Below the pieces are notes generated by a model, which was not told the DNA's origin, made no database searches, and saw only the letters and a list, made by a program, of their open reading frames with translations. The translations under genes and the position numbers were made by a program. 64,000 bases of DNA from Arthrobacter sp. B1805 (GTDB lineage Bacteria > Actinomycetota > Actinomycetes > Actinomycetales > Micrococcaceae), in NCBI RefSeq assembly GCF_002929745.1, contig NZ_PJIQ01000015.1:1-64000 (forward strand), in the 5' to 3' direction. Within the stretch, counting starts at the first letter, position 1; each line of letters opens with the position of its first letter. Positions 1 to 8,613 of this stretch are shown one piece after another.

Positions 1-87
1 ACACTGGACGACGCCACTCAGCCCTCGGAGGCAACCCCCCGATCAGCCGACTGCAACCAACGTCCTGACCCCGTACAACTAGTCGGT

Positions 88-122
88 CCCATCGGACCCG
101 TGCTGAGCGCGGGTCCGATGGG
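88..122. terminator. GC-rich hairpin near left edge
   Basis: Perfect 13-bp inverted repeat (88-100 with 110-122) around a 9-base loop. There is no T tract on either side, so it is either a weak terminator for a gene ending left of the window or another structured element. Nothing else is recognisable in 1-180, and no complete coding region is visible there. Confidence 0.4.
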
Positions 123-181
123 GAAACCGGGAACCGCCGATCAGGGCGGCTGCCGATTTCGCTCCAGCGGCCGGGAACTGG

Positions 182-187
182 TAAAGT
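182..187 (+). promoter_or_regulatory. -10 element of the tRNA-Thr/tRNA-Met unit
   Basis: TAAAGT lies 11 bases before the first base of tRNA-Thr, a suitable place for a -10 box. No convincing -35 is present at 17-18 bases upstream (TTCGCT at best), so this is tentative. Confidence 0.35.
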
Positions 188-198
188 TTCTTGCTGTT

Positions 199-270
199 GC
201 CCCCCTAGCTCAGTGGTAGAGCGCGTTCTTGGTAAGAACGAGGTCACCGGATCGATTCCGGTGGGGGGCT
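199..270 (+). tRNA. tRNA-Thr (anticodon GGT)
   Basis: Complete cloverleaf of 72 bases. The acceptor GCCCCCC (199-205) pairs with GGGGGGC (263-269), followed by discriminator T. The anticodon stem CGTTC/GAACG encloses the loop TTGGTAA, giving anticodon GGT, which reads ACC and ACT. The 3' CCA is not encoded. It lies 55 bases before tRNA-Met on the same strand, probably in one transcript. A Thr-Met tRNA pair is common in actinobacteria, often followed by rpmG, which is absent here. Confidence 0.97.
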
Positions 271-325
271 CGTAAATGAGGGGGCCCGTGACGATCATCC
301 GATCGGTGCGGGCAGCCTCATTTAG

Positions 326-399
326 GGCGGTGTAGCTCAGCTGGTTAGAGCGCACGACTCATAATCGTGAGGTCCCGGGATCGAGTCCCGGCACCGCTA
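326..399 (+). tRNA. tRNA-Met (anticodon CAT, elongator type)
   Basis: 74-base cloverleaf. The acceptor GGCGGTG pairs with CACCGCT (one G-T pair), with discriminator A at 399. The anticodon stem CACGA/TCGTG encloses the loop CTCATAA, giving CAT. The fully paired acceptor start, instead of the mismatched first pair of initiator tRNA, points to elongator Met. A strong hairpin terminator follows six bases later. Confidence 0.96.
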
Positions 400-404
400 C
401 AGGA

Positions 405-434
405 AAGGCCCCGGAGCTTCGGCTCCGGGGCCTT
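405..434. terminator. Terminator between tRNA-Met and rtcB
   Basis: Perfect 13-bp stem (405-417 with 422-434) closed by a TTCG tetraloop, with CTTCT after it on the + strand and TCCT on the - strand. It ends the tRNA transcript and lies 41 bases beyond the rtcB stop, so it can serve both converging units. Confidence 0.85.
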
Positions 435-475
435 CTGTGTACCCGGCTCCCTGCGGTCGGCCACTCGGCCGTCCG

Positions 476-1645
476 TCAGTCGCCCTTCACGTTGATGATC
501 TGCCGAAGCGTGTGGCGGATCTCCACCAGGTCCCGGGCATCCTCCATCACGGCGTCGATATCCTTGTAGGCCGCCGGGATCTCGTCCAGGAACGCCGGGG
601 TGTCCCGGAATTCGATGCCCCGCATGGCGGCCCGGAGCTGTTCCTGCGTGAAGGTCCTCCGGGCCGCGTTGCGGGAGTACTCACGCCCTGCCCCGTGCGG
701 TGCCGAGTCCAGTGCTTCCCTGTTTCCCCTGCCCGTCACCACGTACGAGCCGGTGCCCATCGAGCCGGGGATGAGCCCGGGGCGCCCGGGATCCGCGGCG
801 ATGGCACCCTTGCGCGAGAGCCAGACGTCCTTGCCGTAGTGCTTCTCCCGCTGCGTGTAGTTGTGGTGGCAGTTGATGCGCTCGCGTTCCTCCACCGGCT
901 TCCCGACCCAGTCGCTGAACTGCCGCACCACGCGATCCATCATCTCCTCGCGGTTGAGCAGAGCGAACCTCTGGGCCCACATCAGTTCGGCGATGTAGCG
1001 GTCGAACTCCGGCGTGCCCTCCTCGAGGTAGGCGAGGTCCTGATGGGGAAGGGTGACCGATCTCTGCGCGCAGTAGTCCTGGGCCGCGCGGATGTGCCGC
1101 TGGGCGATGCGGTTGCCGATACCCCTGGAGCCCGAGTGGAGGAAGAGCCAGACGTCGTGCTGCTCGTCGAGCGATACCTCGATGAAGTGGTTCCCCGAGC
1201 CGAGCGTGCCGAGTTGCAGGCGCCAGTCCCTGACGTAGCTCGCCGGATCGAAGCCGGCCGAGTGCGCGTCCTGCTCGAGCGACTCGATGCGGGGTCTGGC
1301 GGACGCGCTCAGCCGCTTGTTGTTGTTGCCCGCGGACAGGGGGACGGACCGCTCGATGGCCACCCACAGCGCGCGGCGCTCGAGGCGGGCGACGTCGTCA
1401 GCCGTGTAGTCGGTGCGGACAGCCACCATGCCGCAGCCAATGTCCACGCCGACTGCTGCGGGGATGATCGCGCCGAGGGTCGGCAGGACAGAGCCGACGG
1501 CGCACCCCAGGCCGAGGTGGGCGTCGGGCATCGAGGCGAAGTGGGGATACACGAACGGCATCGAGCTCGTCATGCGGTTCTGTGCCAGCGTCGCGTCGTC
1601 GATGATGCTGGCGAAGTTGACGTACTTCTCGGTGATCCACTGCAT
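476..1645 (-). CDS. rtcB: RtcB family RNA-splicing/repair ligase
   Basis: 389-residue RtcB protein. The family joins 2',3'-cyclic-phosphate or 3'-phosphate RNA ends to 5'-OH ends using GTP and two Mn ions, through a GMP-histidine intermediate. Visible landmarks are VDIGCGM (67-73, metal-binding Asp and Cys), GSGNHF (149-154), HSGSRG (170-175), the NCHHNY region near 258, and SAPHGAGR (314-321), which carries the His that accepts GMP. It is somewhat shorter than the roughly 400-480 residues of archaeal and E. coli forms, but all catalytic blocks are present. There is no rtcA or rtcR neighbour. It runs against the upstream tRNA pair and shares only the terminator. RNA repair is the likely role; the substrate is unknown. 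Confidence 0.93.
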   Translation of the reverse strand: MQWITEKYVNFASIIDDATLAQNRMTSSMPFVYPHFASMPDAHLGLGCAVGSVLPTLGAIIPAAVGVDIGCGMVAVRTDYTADDVARLERRALWVAIERSVPLSAGNNNKRLSASARPRIESLEQDAHSAGFDPASYVRDWRLQLGTLGSGNHFIEVSLDEQHDVWLFLHSGSRGIGNRIAQRHIRAAQDYCAQRSVTLPHQDLAYLEEGTPEFDRYIAELMWAQRFALLNREEMMDRVVRQFSDWVGKPVEERERINCHHNYTQREKHYGKDVWLSRKGAIAADPGRPGLIPGSMGTGSYVVTGRGNREALDSAPHGAGREYSRNAARRTFTQEQLRAAMRGIEFRDTPAFLDEIPAAYKDIDAVMEDARDLVEIRHTLRQIINVKGD

Positions 1646-1717
1646 CCGTCGAGGCTACCGACGGGGCAGGTCGGGAAGCACGCGGTGCACCATCCCGCCC
1701 TGCCCCTTGCGGACGCG

Positions 1718-2347
1718 TCAGCGGATCCGTACTGCCTGGAGCACCGCGTCGCTGATGGTCACATCCCGGCCGTCCCCGGTGCGCTCCGTCCTCGGACGCG
1801 ACTCGCACACCCGAATGTCCCATGCGTCGTCGAGCAGTTCGGCTATCTGCTGCGGCGTGTAGAAGAGCTCGGGCTGCGGCGGCCTGCCGATCCCCGAATG
1901 GAGGTCCGAGGGATCGTGCGCGACGATCAGGAGGGTTCCGCCTACTCCGACCAGGGCCGCAAGGGAGCGGAAGATGCGCGACCGATCAGGATCGGGAAGA
2001 TGCATGAACTGGATGGAGACGAGGTCCAGGCCGTCCGGAAGATCCGGTGCGGACAGCAAATCCACCTGGCGCCATTCGAGGCGGTCCCGGACCGGAGGAT
2101 CGAGCTCCTCCGCATGGGCCCGGGCGCGTGCGAGCGCCACATCGGAGACATCGATGCCGAGGACGTTCCAGCCGTGGGAAGCGAGCCAGGCAGCATCCGC
2201 TCCCTCCCCGCACCCGACGTCGAGGGCCCTGCCGGGAAGCAGATCCGCCACGCCGGCGACGAGCTGTCTGTTCGGCTTGCCGCTCCAGATCCTCGGCCGT
2301 TGCCGGTAGCGCTCGTCCCAGAACTCCTGCGTGTACTCAACCTGCAC
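1718..2347 (-). CDS. Class I SAM-dependent methyltransferase
   Basis: 209-residue soluble protein with a Rossmann methyltransferase fold. Motif I is ALDVGCGEGAD (41-51), and the acidic end of strand 2 is GIDVSD (64-69), where D66 should hold the SAM ribose. The N-terminal FWDERY and IWSGKPN segments are typical of small methyltransferases that act on metalloid or thiol compounds (tellurite or thiopurine type), but the substrate cannot be read from sequence. Its start overlaps the end of the upstream flavoprotein by 11 bases, so the two are translationally coupled and may share an electrophile- or redox-detoxification role (inference). Confidence 0.85.
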   Translation of the reverse strand: MQVEYTQEFWDERYRQRPRIWSGKPNRQLVAGVADLLPGRALDVGCGEGADAAWLASHGWNVLGIDVSDVALARARAHAEELDPPVRDRLEWRQVDLLSAPDLPDGLDLVSIQFMHLPDPDRSRIFRSLAALVGVGGTLLIVAHDPSDLHSGIGRPPQPELFYTPQQIAELLDDAWDIRVCESRPRTERTGDGRDVTISDAVLQAVRIR

Positions 2348-3446
2348 GGCGTGCTCCTTCCCCCGCTGCTTCGTCGACCGCTGCTCGTGCGGCCGTTGAG
2401 ACGCCGGCGAGCCCGTCCTCCAGCCCGTGCCGCCGGAGCCCGAGCACCCGGGCCGAGACGTCCGCCTCGGACGCCGCGGAGAAGGGACCGCGATGGGCCT
2501 CGACGGCCCACGCCGTCTCCTCCTCCACGAGGTTGGCGTTGATCGCCGCGCCCGCCATGGTGCCCTCGGCCGCGGCCACGATCACCTGTGCAGAGAGATT
2601 CGAGACGTTGCCCGCAACATACACCCCCGGTACCGCCGTCGCCCCCATGGGGCCAGGCTCGATGAAGTGACCCATCCCCGACGGATGCTGCTGCGTCGTG
2701 AGACCGAGCGATCCGGGCAGGTCGTTCCGGGACTCCATCCGCGTCCCGACGGCGAGCGCCTGCAGGTCGAAGGTGTGTCCACTCGCCACCGTCACCCCGG
2801 TCAGGATTCCTCCTGTGCTGTCGACGGATGTCACCACGCCCTGCACCACGCGAACGGCGCGGGCGGCGAGCCGGTCCCACTCCTCATCGGTGGGAGTGAG
2901 GGAGTCGTTGAGGAACAGCGTGATGTCCTCCGACCACTGCCGGAACAGGAGGGCCTGGTGGACGGACAGGGCACCCGTGCCGAGGACCCCGATGCGCTGC
3001 CCGCGAATCTCGTAGCCATGGCAGTAGGGGCAGTGCACGACGCCCGCCCCCCACTGTTCACGGAGGCCCGGGATCTCGGGCAGCCCGTCCGAGAGGCCGG
3101 TGGCGAACAGGATGCGTCGTCCGGTGACACTGCGCCCGTCCGTCAGCACGACGTCGAACCCTTCCGAGGTCCGCAGCACGGCTTCGGCTTCGGCGCGCAC
3201 GATCGTAGCGCCGTAGGACTCCGCCTCCGTCCTGCCGGCGTCGAGCAGTGCGAGCGGATTCATGCCCTCCCGGGTGAGGAAACCGTGGACGCCCCGGGCA
3301 GCTGCGTTGCGCGGTTGTCCGGCGTCGATCACGAGGACGGATCGCAGGGCGCGGCTCAGGGTGACGGCGGCGCTGAGGCCTGCCGCACCACCCCCGACGA
3401 CGACGGCGTCATACCGATCCTGGAGGGGTTGGCTGGTGGTTGACAT
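2337..3446 (-). CDS. Thioredoxin-reductase-like FAD/NAD(P) oxidoreductase
   Basis: 369 residues. VVVGGGAAGL (15-24) is the FAD dinucleotide fold, HCPYC (138-142) is a redox CxxC at the position used by low-molecular-weight thioredoxin reductases, and IGVLGTGAL (152-160) starts the NADPH fold. GVYVAGNVS near the C-terminus is the usual second FAD motif. The C-terminus is extended by an Ala/Arg-rich tail. I chose the ATG at 3446, preceded by GGAAGGAGA, over an in-frame ATG at 3539 that would cross the divergent regulator's promoter. It is divergently arranged with an XRE-cupin regulator that probably controls it. Confidence 0.9.
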   Translation of the reverse strand: MSTTSQPLQDRYDAVVVGGGAAGLSAAVTLSRALRSVLVIDAGQPRNAAARGVHGFLTREGMNPLALLDAGRTEAESYGATIVRAEAEAVLRTSEGFDVVLTDGRSVTGRRILFATGLSDGLPEIPGLREQWGAGVVHCPYCHGYEIRGQRIGVLGTGALSVHQALLFRQWSEDITLFLNDSLTPTDEEWDRLAARAVRVVQGVVTSVDSTGGILTGVTVASGHTFDLQALAVGTRMESRNDLPGSLGLTTQQHPSGMGHFIEPGPMGATAVPGVYVAGNVSNLSAQVIVAAAEGTMAGAAINANLVEEETAWAVEAHRGPFSAASEADVSARVLGLRRHGLEDGLAGVSTAARAAVDEAAGEGARRAG

Positions 3447-3537
3447 GCTGGGTCTCCTTCCGTGGTGCTTGTCCTTCAAGCATCCGCACGGCATGTAGAA
3501 GTGACAAATATCCTTGCTGATGTGGCAAAATCGGACC

Positions 3538-4122
3538 ATGCCTCCAGACCTCGACTCCGTGCTCGACGCCGTTGGTCCACGTCTTCGTGCGCTCCGCGTT
3601 CAGCGCAACCTGACGCTCGGAGAGGTGTCTGCTGCCTCCGGTGTATCGGTGAGCACACTGTCCCGGCTAGAATCCGGCCGGCGCCGGCCGAACCTGGAAC
3701 TGCTGCTGCCGATCGCGCAGCTCTACGGGGTGCCGCTCGACGACCTCGTCGGTGCTCCGCCCACCGGAGACCCGCGCATCCACCTCCGGCCCATCGAGCA
3801 CCATGGCATGACGGCGATCCCCCTCACCAGGCGCCCCGGGGGCGTCCAGGCCTTCAAGATGGTGATCGCCGGGGACGCACGCGGTTCGGAACCGGAGTTG
3901 CAGGTCCACGAGGGCTACGAATGGATGTACATCCTGAACGGTTCCCTGCGGCTGGTGCTCGCGGAGAACGACTTCGTGCTCGGGCCGGGCGAGGCAGCAG
4001 AGTTCGACACACGAACGCCGCACTGGTTCGCCAGTGCGGACGGGAAGCCCGTCGAGATGATCAGCCTCTTCGGGCAGCAGGGCGAGCGGATGCACGTCCG
4101 CGCACGGCCGAAGCGATCGTGA
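3538..4122 (+). CDS. XRE-family regulator with C-terminal cupin
   Basis: 194 residues. A helix-turn-helix of the Cro/cI class occupies about 14-70 (SVSTLSRLESGRRRP is the recognition region). A small cupin barrel follows at about 118-180 (GYEWMYILNG, LGPGEAAEF). This architecture is typical of one-component repressors that sense a small metabolite through the cupin pocket and control a neighbouring oxidoreductase or catabolic gene. The adjacent divergent flavoprotein gene is the obvious target. There is no Shine-Dalgarno before the ATG at 3538, and CAAAAT lies six bases upstream, so a leaderless mRNA is possible. An alternative ATG at 3514 would overlap that element. Confidence 0.9.
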   Translation: MPPDLDSVLDAVGPRLRALRVQRNLTLGEVSAASGVSVSTLSRLESGRRRPNLELLLPIAQLYGVPLDDLVGAPPTGDPRIHLRPIEHHGMTAIPLTRRPGGVQAFKMVIAGDARGSEPELQVHEGYEWMYILNGSLRLVLAENDFVLGPGEAAEFDTRTPHWFASADGKPVEMISLFGQQGERMHVRARPKRS

Positions 4123-4235
4123 GGCAGTCGGGCCGCCCGAAACGGCGACAGACGGCACGCGACGGCCTTATAGGATGAACTGAGCCGAGCGATCAGAGAG
4201 CGGCCCGACCGCGGGCCGACGGGGACGGAACGACG

Positions 4236-5708
4236 ATGACGAACGAGCAGCCGGGGTTCACCCCCGACAACCCCTCCGGTGACTTCCCCACCCGGGCGAG
4301 CCGCCGCCGCGCCGCAGCGTCGCCGGACCAGCCGCGCTTCGCCGACCGGTTCGCGCCGGATCCCGCGATGAACCCGGTCGCGCCGGAGAAGGGTGTTCCG
4401 GGCGAGCCGGGCCACCCCGACGACGCTGACGTCACCGTACGCCGCACTCCCACCGACGCCCCCGGTGGACGGGCGACGGGGCAGGCACACGACGCGTCGG
4501 ACGCACCTGCCGTACCGGGGACATCAGGCCTGCCGGTGTTCCAGCCGGCGATCCCGGCTGCCCCCTCCGCAGCCCCGGAAGCGCACGGTACCCCGACCGG
4601 CGTCGGACCCGGGCCGGACGCCGCCGCAGCGCGGACTGAGCCCTCACCGATCGTCCGGCGTCGCCCGTCGCCTGCCGAGCAGGAGGCAGCGGCACCGTCC
4701 GTTGCCCCGGATCTCGCGGTACCGGCCGTGCCGGTGCCCCTTCGCCGCGTGCCGGCTCCCGACCACGCGCCGACGGGGTTGCGCCCGCGCGAGGGACGGG
4801 CGTCGTTCCTCGCACCCGATACCGCCGTCGTCCCCGCCGAGAGCGGATGGCGTGGCGTCCTCGCACGGCTGGGGCTGAGCATCCCGCCGTCACGCCGGGA
4901 ACTCGCTATCAGGGCGGATGTCACCGCGGTCAGCCGGCACTGGCCCGGCCCCCGGACCGTCGCCGTCGTCAATGGCAAGGGCGGAGCGAACAAGACGCCC
5001 ACCTCGGTCATGCTCGCGGCCGTCTTCGCGCGCAATGGTGGCGGGCCCGTTCTCGCGTGGGACAACAATGACGCCCGCGGCACGCTCGGCTGGCGGACCG
5101 AGCAGGGCCCGCACGAGGCCACCGTCCTGGATCTCCTTCCGCAGGCGGACGCGCTCCTGGCGCCGTCCGCGCAGTCGGCCCTGCTGGCGCGGTACGTCCA
5201 CCACCAGACCGAGGACAAGTTCGACGTCCTGCGCTCCAAGCCGGACGTCCTCGCCTCCCAGCAGAAGGTGACGGCGGACGACTTCGACGCGCTCCACGAA
5301 GTCGCGTCCAAGTATTTCCGTCTCACCGTGGTCGACTCGGGGAACGACGAGACCGCCGAGCGCTGGCTGCGGATGATCCACCATACGGACCAGCTCGTGA
5401 TCGCCACGACGACGCTCGAGGAGCACGCCGAAGCCGGGGCGCTCCTGCTGGAGGCTCTGCGCGCGCGTGGTGGTCGCTACTCCGATCTCGCGCGCAGCGC
5501 AGTGGTCATCGTGAGCCAGTCGGACAAGAACGGGACCCAGGCACAGAGCCAGTCGATCGCGGACGGGTTCGGGGAGCTCGCCCGCCGCGCGGTCACCATT
5601 CCCTTCGATGCGGCTCTGATTAAGGGTCGGATCCGTTACGGCGCCCTGCGTCCGGCCACGCAGCGAGCATGGCTGTCCGCGGCGGCTGCGGTGGCGGAGG
5701 GGCTCTAG
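4236..5708 (+). CDS. ParA/MinD-like ATPase with long Pro/Ala-rich N-terminus
   Basis: 490 residues. The first 210 or so are low-complexity (Pro, Ala, Glu, Arg) and probably disordered. The C-terminal half is a ParA/MinD-class ATPase: KGGANKT (248-254) fits the deviant Walker A consensus KGGxxK[TS], including the signature lysine. Following segments AWDNNDARGTLGW and LTVVDSGND correspond to the switch regions. No ParB, parS site or plasmid gene is nearby, so it is not obviously a partition system. The layout resembles actinobacterial ATPases that have a Pro-rich tail before a MinD-like domain and act in polar localisation or secretion. Exact role unknown. Confidence 0.8.
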   Translation: MTNEQPGFTPDNPSGDFPTRASRRRAAASPDQPRFADRFAPDPAMNPVAPEKGVPGEPGHPDDADVTVRRTPTDAPGGRATGQAHDASDAPAVPGTSGLPVFQPAIPAAPSAAPEAHGTPTGVGPGPDAAAARTEPSPIVRRRPSPAEQEAAAPSVAPDLAVPAVPVPLRRVPAPDHAPTGLRPREGRASFLAPDTAVVPAESGWRGVLARLGLSIPPSRRELAIRADVTAVSRHWPGPRTVAVVNGKGGANKTPTSVMLAAVFARNGGGPVLAWDNNDARGTLGWRTEQGPHEATVLDLLPQADALLAPSAQSALLARYVHHQTEDKFDVLRSKPDVLASQQKVTADDFDALHEVASKYFRLTVVDSGNDETAERWLRMIHHTDQLVIATTTLEEHAEAGALLLEALRARGGRYSDLARSAVVIVSQSDKNGTQAQSQSIADGFGELARRAVTIPFDAALIKGRIRYGALRPATQRAWLSAAAAVAEGL

Positions 5709-5748
5709 ACCGCTTGCCGTGCTTCCCGACCTTCAGACAGGATCAGGC

Positions 5749-6798
5749 ATGACCGAGCTGCCGTTTCCCATCCAGCCCATGCTCGCGAAGGCCGTGGACT
5801 CCGTGCCCGGTCCCGACACCGTTCCCGGCGGAATGCTCTACGAGCCGAAGTGGGACGGCTTCAGGGCGGTCGTGCGCATCGAGAACGGTACCTGCGAGAT
5901 CGGCAGCCGGGGTTCGAAGATGCTCACCCGGTACTTCCCGGAACTCGTCGACGCGCTGCTGGAGAACCTGCCCGAGCGCTGCGTCGTCGACGGGGAGATC
6001 GTGGTGCGCCGGGGGGAGCCCGGTGCAGAGAGGCTCGACTGGGAGGCCCTGTCCCAGCGCATCCATCCCGCCGACAGCAGGGTTCGCCTGCTCGCCGTTC
6101 AGACGCCGTCGTCGTTCGTGGCCTTCGACCTCCTCGCGATCGACGACAATGACCTGACGCGCATACCGTTCGCCGAACGCAGGAAGGCGCTCGAGGGCAT
6201 CGGCGAGTCCTTCTCCGCTCCCGTTCACCTGTCGCAGGTCACCCGCGACGTCGAGCTCGCACAGCGCTGGCTCGTCGAGTTCGAGGGCGCGGGACTCGAC
6301 GGCATCGTCGCGAAACCCCTGACCGCGCAGTACGAGCCGAACAAGAGGCTCATGCTCAAGGTCAAGCACCGCCGCACTGCCGACGTCGTGCTGCTCGGTT
6401 ACCGGGTGCACAAGTCCGGGCAGGGGGTCGGCTCGCTGCTGCTGGGCCTGTACGACGACGACGGCGGGCTGCGCAATGTGGGAGGCATCTCGGCGTTCTC
6501 CGACAAGCGGCGGCTCGAACTCGTCGAGGAGCTCGCGCCGGACGTCATGCGGGATGACGCCGGGGAGATCGAACGGGGCGCCACCGACCGCAGCCGCTTC
6601 GCGTACTCGAAGGACGTGTCCTTCATCCGATTGGAGCCGCGGCGCGTGGTGGAGGTGCGGTACGACCAGATGGAGGGTGACCGGTTCCGCCACACCGTCC
6701 AGTTCGAGCGATGGCGGCCGGACCGGGAGCCGCGATCGTGCACGTTCGGGCAGCTCGACATCCCTGCCGCCTACGATCTCAGCAGGGTGCTGGCGTGA
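5749..6798 (+). CDS. ligC: ATP-dependent DNA ligase (LigC type)
   Basis: 349-residue stand-alone ATP-dependent ligase. Motif I is YEPKWDGFR, with K34 as the adenylated lysine; then SRGSKML (motif Ia), VVDGEIVV (motif III), FVAFDLL (motif IIIa), DGIVAKPL (motif IV) and LMLKVKHRRTADVV (motif V), followed by an OB fold. The size fits the LigC class of actinobacterial non-replicative ligases used in base-excision or end repair; the polymerase and nuclease domains of LigD are absent. ATG at 5749 is chosen because AGGATC precedes it; an upstream ATG at 5719 lacks a ribosome site. It overlaps the following DUF2797 gene by four bases. Confidence 0.9.
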   Translation: MTELPFPIQPMLAKAVDSVPGPDTVPGGMLYEPKWDGFRAVVRIENGTCEIGSRGSKMLTRYFPELVDALLENLPERCVVDGEIVVRRGEPGAERLDWEALSQRIHPADSRVRLLAVQTPSSFVAFDLLAIDDNDLTRIPFAERRKALEGIGESFSAPVHLSQVTRDVELAQRWLVEFEGAGLDGIVAKPLTAQYEPNKRLMLKVKHRRTADVVLLGYRVHKSGQGVGSLLLGLYDDDGGLRNVGGISAFSDKRRLELVEELAPDVMRDDAGEIERGATDRSRFAYSKDVSFIRLEPRRVVEVRYDQMEGDRFRHTVQFERWRPDREPRSCTFGQLDIPAAYDLSRVLA

Positions 6799-7781
6799 CG
6801 TCCGCACAGGCCGGACGGAGGAGCCCCCTCTACCTGTGCAGCGGCGTGGGCTGGCACGCAGGGGGACCGGTGCTGTCACTGCACGCAGTGCCGAGCGAGG
6901 GCGCTCCCGGACGGCCTGGAACTGCCGCCGCGGCCACCGATGACGACCGCCCGCTCGATCTCGCGCTCCGGCCCGGGACGAGGGTGGCCTACGAGATCGC
7001 CGCCGACGGGAGGTTCTGCCTCGGGTACCACCGGGTGCACGGCCGGGACGACCGGACGTGGGTGCAGTGCGCCGACCAGGCGCCCGCCGAGCGGGGCTAC
7101 CAGTGCGCCCGGTGCTTCGCACAGGACGACGTCCGGTTCATGCACGACATCCACCGGTCCGGCATAGCACCGGCCGGGCTCAAGCGCTACCTCGACCAGC
7201 CCCACTGGCTGTACGTCGCGACGTTCGCCGACGGCTCGAGCAAGGTCGGAACGGCCTCGCACCCGAGGAAGCGTGCCCGCCTCGTGGAGCAGGGTGCGGT
7301 GGTGGCCCAGTACGTGGCGCATGCCGACGACGGCCGGGTGGTCAGGGTCCTGGAGGACGAGGTCACCCGTTCGGTCGGCCTCCAGCAGGCTGTGAGATCG
7401 AGCACGAAGGCATCCTCCCTCTGCTCGCCGCTACCGACCGTACGGCTCGAACGCGTCAACGACGGTTTCGCCCTGGCAGCCAGGGGTCTGCTCGAAAGTG
7501 GCCTCGGGGTCGACGGCTTCGAGGTGGTGCACGAGGAGTTCGAACCGCCGTCGTCGTGGTCCGCCGTCCTCGGCCACCAAGGGCTGCAGCCCTATGCCGA
7601 GCCGCTCGGGAGCGGGCAGCACGGCTTCACCATCCTCGAGGTGCTCGGTCCGTCGGCCCTCGTCGCCATCGACGGCGCGGACCTGGTGTTGGTCGCCGAT
7701 CTGTCCGGACTCAAGGGCAGGCGCCTGCGGTTCGGCGACTTCAGTACGCCGGTGCCGGCCGTCCAGGAGGCGCTGTTCTGA
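6795..7781 (+). CDS. DUF2797 domain protein coupled to DNA ligase
   Basis: 328 residues, starting at a GTG within the GTGA that ends the ligase gene, so translation is coupled. Near residue 90-110 it has a cysteine pair and histidines (VQCADQ ... YQCARCFAQ) that look like a small zinc site. The central part, YLDQPHWLYVATFADGSSKVG, has been broken here to LYVATFADGSSKVG, which recalls the GIY-YIG-like region of DUF2797 proteins. No transmembrane segment. Function is not established; the ligase neighbour suggests nucleic-acid work (inference). Upstream ATGs in this frame lie inside the ligase and are rejected. Confidence 0.75.
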   Translation: MTSAQAGRRSPLYLCSGVGWHAGGPVLSLHAVPSEGAPGRPGTAAAATDDDRPLDLALRPGTRVAYEIAADGRFCLGYHRVHGRDDRTWVQCADQAPAERGYQCARCFAQDDVRFMHDIHRSGIAPAGLKRYLDQPHWLYVATFADGSSKVGTASHPRKRARLVEQGAVVAQYVAHADDGRVVRVLEDEVTRSVGLQQAVRSSTKASSLCSPLPTVRLERVNDGFALAARGLLESGLGVDGFEVVHEEFEPPSSWSAVLGHQGLQPYAEPLGSGQHGFTILEVLGPSALVAIDGADLVLVADLSGLKGRRLRFGDFSTPVPAVQEALF

Positions 7782-7815
7782 GTGGCAGCAGCGGAACCCG
7801 CAGTAGAATCGGATC

Positions 7816-8046
7816 ATGCTGAATACGCCTTGGGAGACCGGCTCGGACCTGTACCGCAGGCTGGTGGTGTCCGCTCTGGTGACCACGGCGATCGGCATCC
7901 TGATCGCGGTGGCCGGCGCGACGTCGGACCAGCGCGCGGTCGTGCTCGCGGGCATCACGGTCATCGTGGCCGGGATGGTGTGCCATCTCGCCGGCATGGT
8001 GGTGCGCTCGCGCGACGTCCGGCGGCGTCTGAAGGACATGTCCTGA
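7816..8046 (+). CDS. Small two-helix membrane protein
   Basis: 76 residues with two hydrophobic segments (about 15-36 and 42-63) separated by a short DQR turn and a basic C-terminal tail (RSRDVRRRLKDM). Both ends are likely cytoplasmic. No family recognised. It sits between the DUF2797 gene and the MaoC-murB operon, 34 bases after the former, without a strong ribosome site. Real but uncharacterised. Confidence 0.6.
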   Translation: MLNTPWETGSDLYRRLVVSALVTTAIGILIAVAGATSDQRAVVLAGITVIVAGMVCHLAGMVVRSRDVRRRLKDMS

Positions 8047-8161
8047 CCCTCCCTCGCTCCGCCGGCGCCGGCACCCCGTCCCGCACGGCAACCCGTGCCG
8101 GCACGCGCACATCCCCAGCTTCTCCGCATCCATGCCCGACGACGCTTCCACCGGAGGTTTC

Positions 8162-8611
8162 ATGACCATCGACCCAGACCTGCAGGGGCGCAGCTACCCC
8201 GCCGGAGAGACCTACTCGGTGGGCCGTGAGGCCATCCGGGACTTCGCCAGGGCCATCAAGGCGACACACCCGGCGCACTACGACGTGGCCGCCGCGGCGG
8301 CCCTCGGGCATGCCGATCTCGTGGCGCCCCCCACGTTCGCCATCATCGTGGCCCAGCGGGCCGATGCGCAGCTCATCAGCGATCCGAGCGCGGGCATCGA
8401 CTTCACCCGCGTGGTCCACGCGGACCAGCGGTTCGTCCACCATCGGCCCATCCTCGCGGGGGACCAGCTCGTCGCCGAGCTGCACGTCGACCAGGTGCGG
8501 GCCATGGGCGGGGGAGCGATGATCACCACGCGTGCGGAGATCTCGACCGTCGACGGAGAAGCGACGACCACGACGACATCGTCCATCCTCGTCCGAGGGG
8601 AGGACCAGTAG
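8162..8611 (+). CDS. MaoC-like dehydratase, HadA/HadC-type subunit
   Basis: 149 residues of hot-dog fold, FAS1-like dehydratase N-terminal type. VGREAIRDFARAI and VAPPTFAII are typical of HadA-like proteins. It lacks the catalytic D-x(4)-H pair, which the partner protein downstream carries. GGAGG lies directly before the ATG at 8162. Two bases separate it from the second MaoC gene, so the two should form a heterodimer like mycobacterial HadAB. In an organism without mycolic acids, the substrate is probably a fatty acyl thioester; murB follows in the same operon, an arrangement common in actinobacteria. Confidence 0.88.
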   Translation: MTIDPDLQGRSYPAGETYSVGREAIRDFARAIKATHPAHYDVAAAAALGHADLVAPPTFAIIVAQRADAQLISDPSAGIDFTRVVHADQRFVHHRPILAGDQLVAELHVDQVRAMGGGAMITTRAEISTVDGEATTTTTSSILVRGEDQ

Positions 8612-8613
8612 CC

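Noticed and set aside
199-1645. RtcB as part of a tRNA operon
   Set aside because: RtcB is on the opposite strand and separated by a terminator; only proximity remains.
4969-5001. Broken Walker A in the ParA-like ATPase (KGGANKT)
   Set aside because: The deviant Walker A consensus is KGGxxK[TS]; Asn at the second x is allowed.
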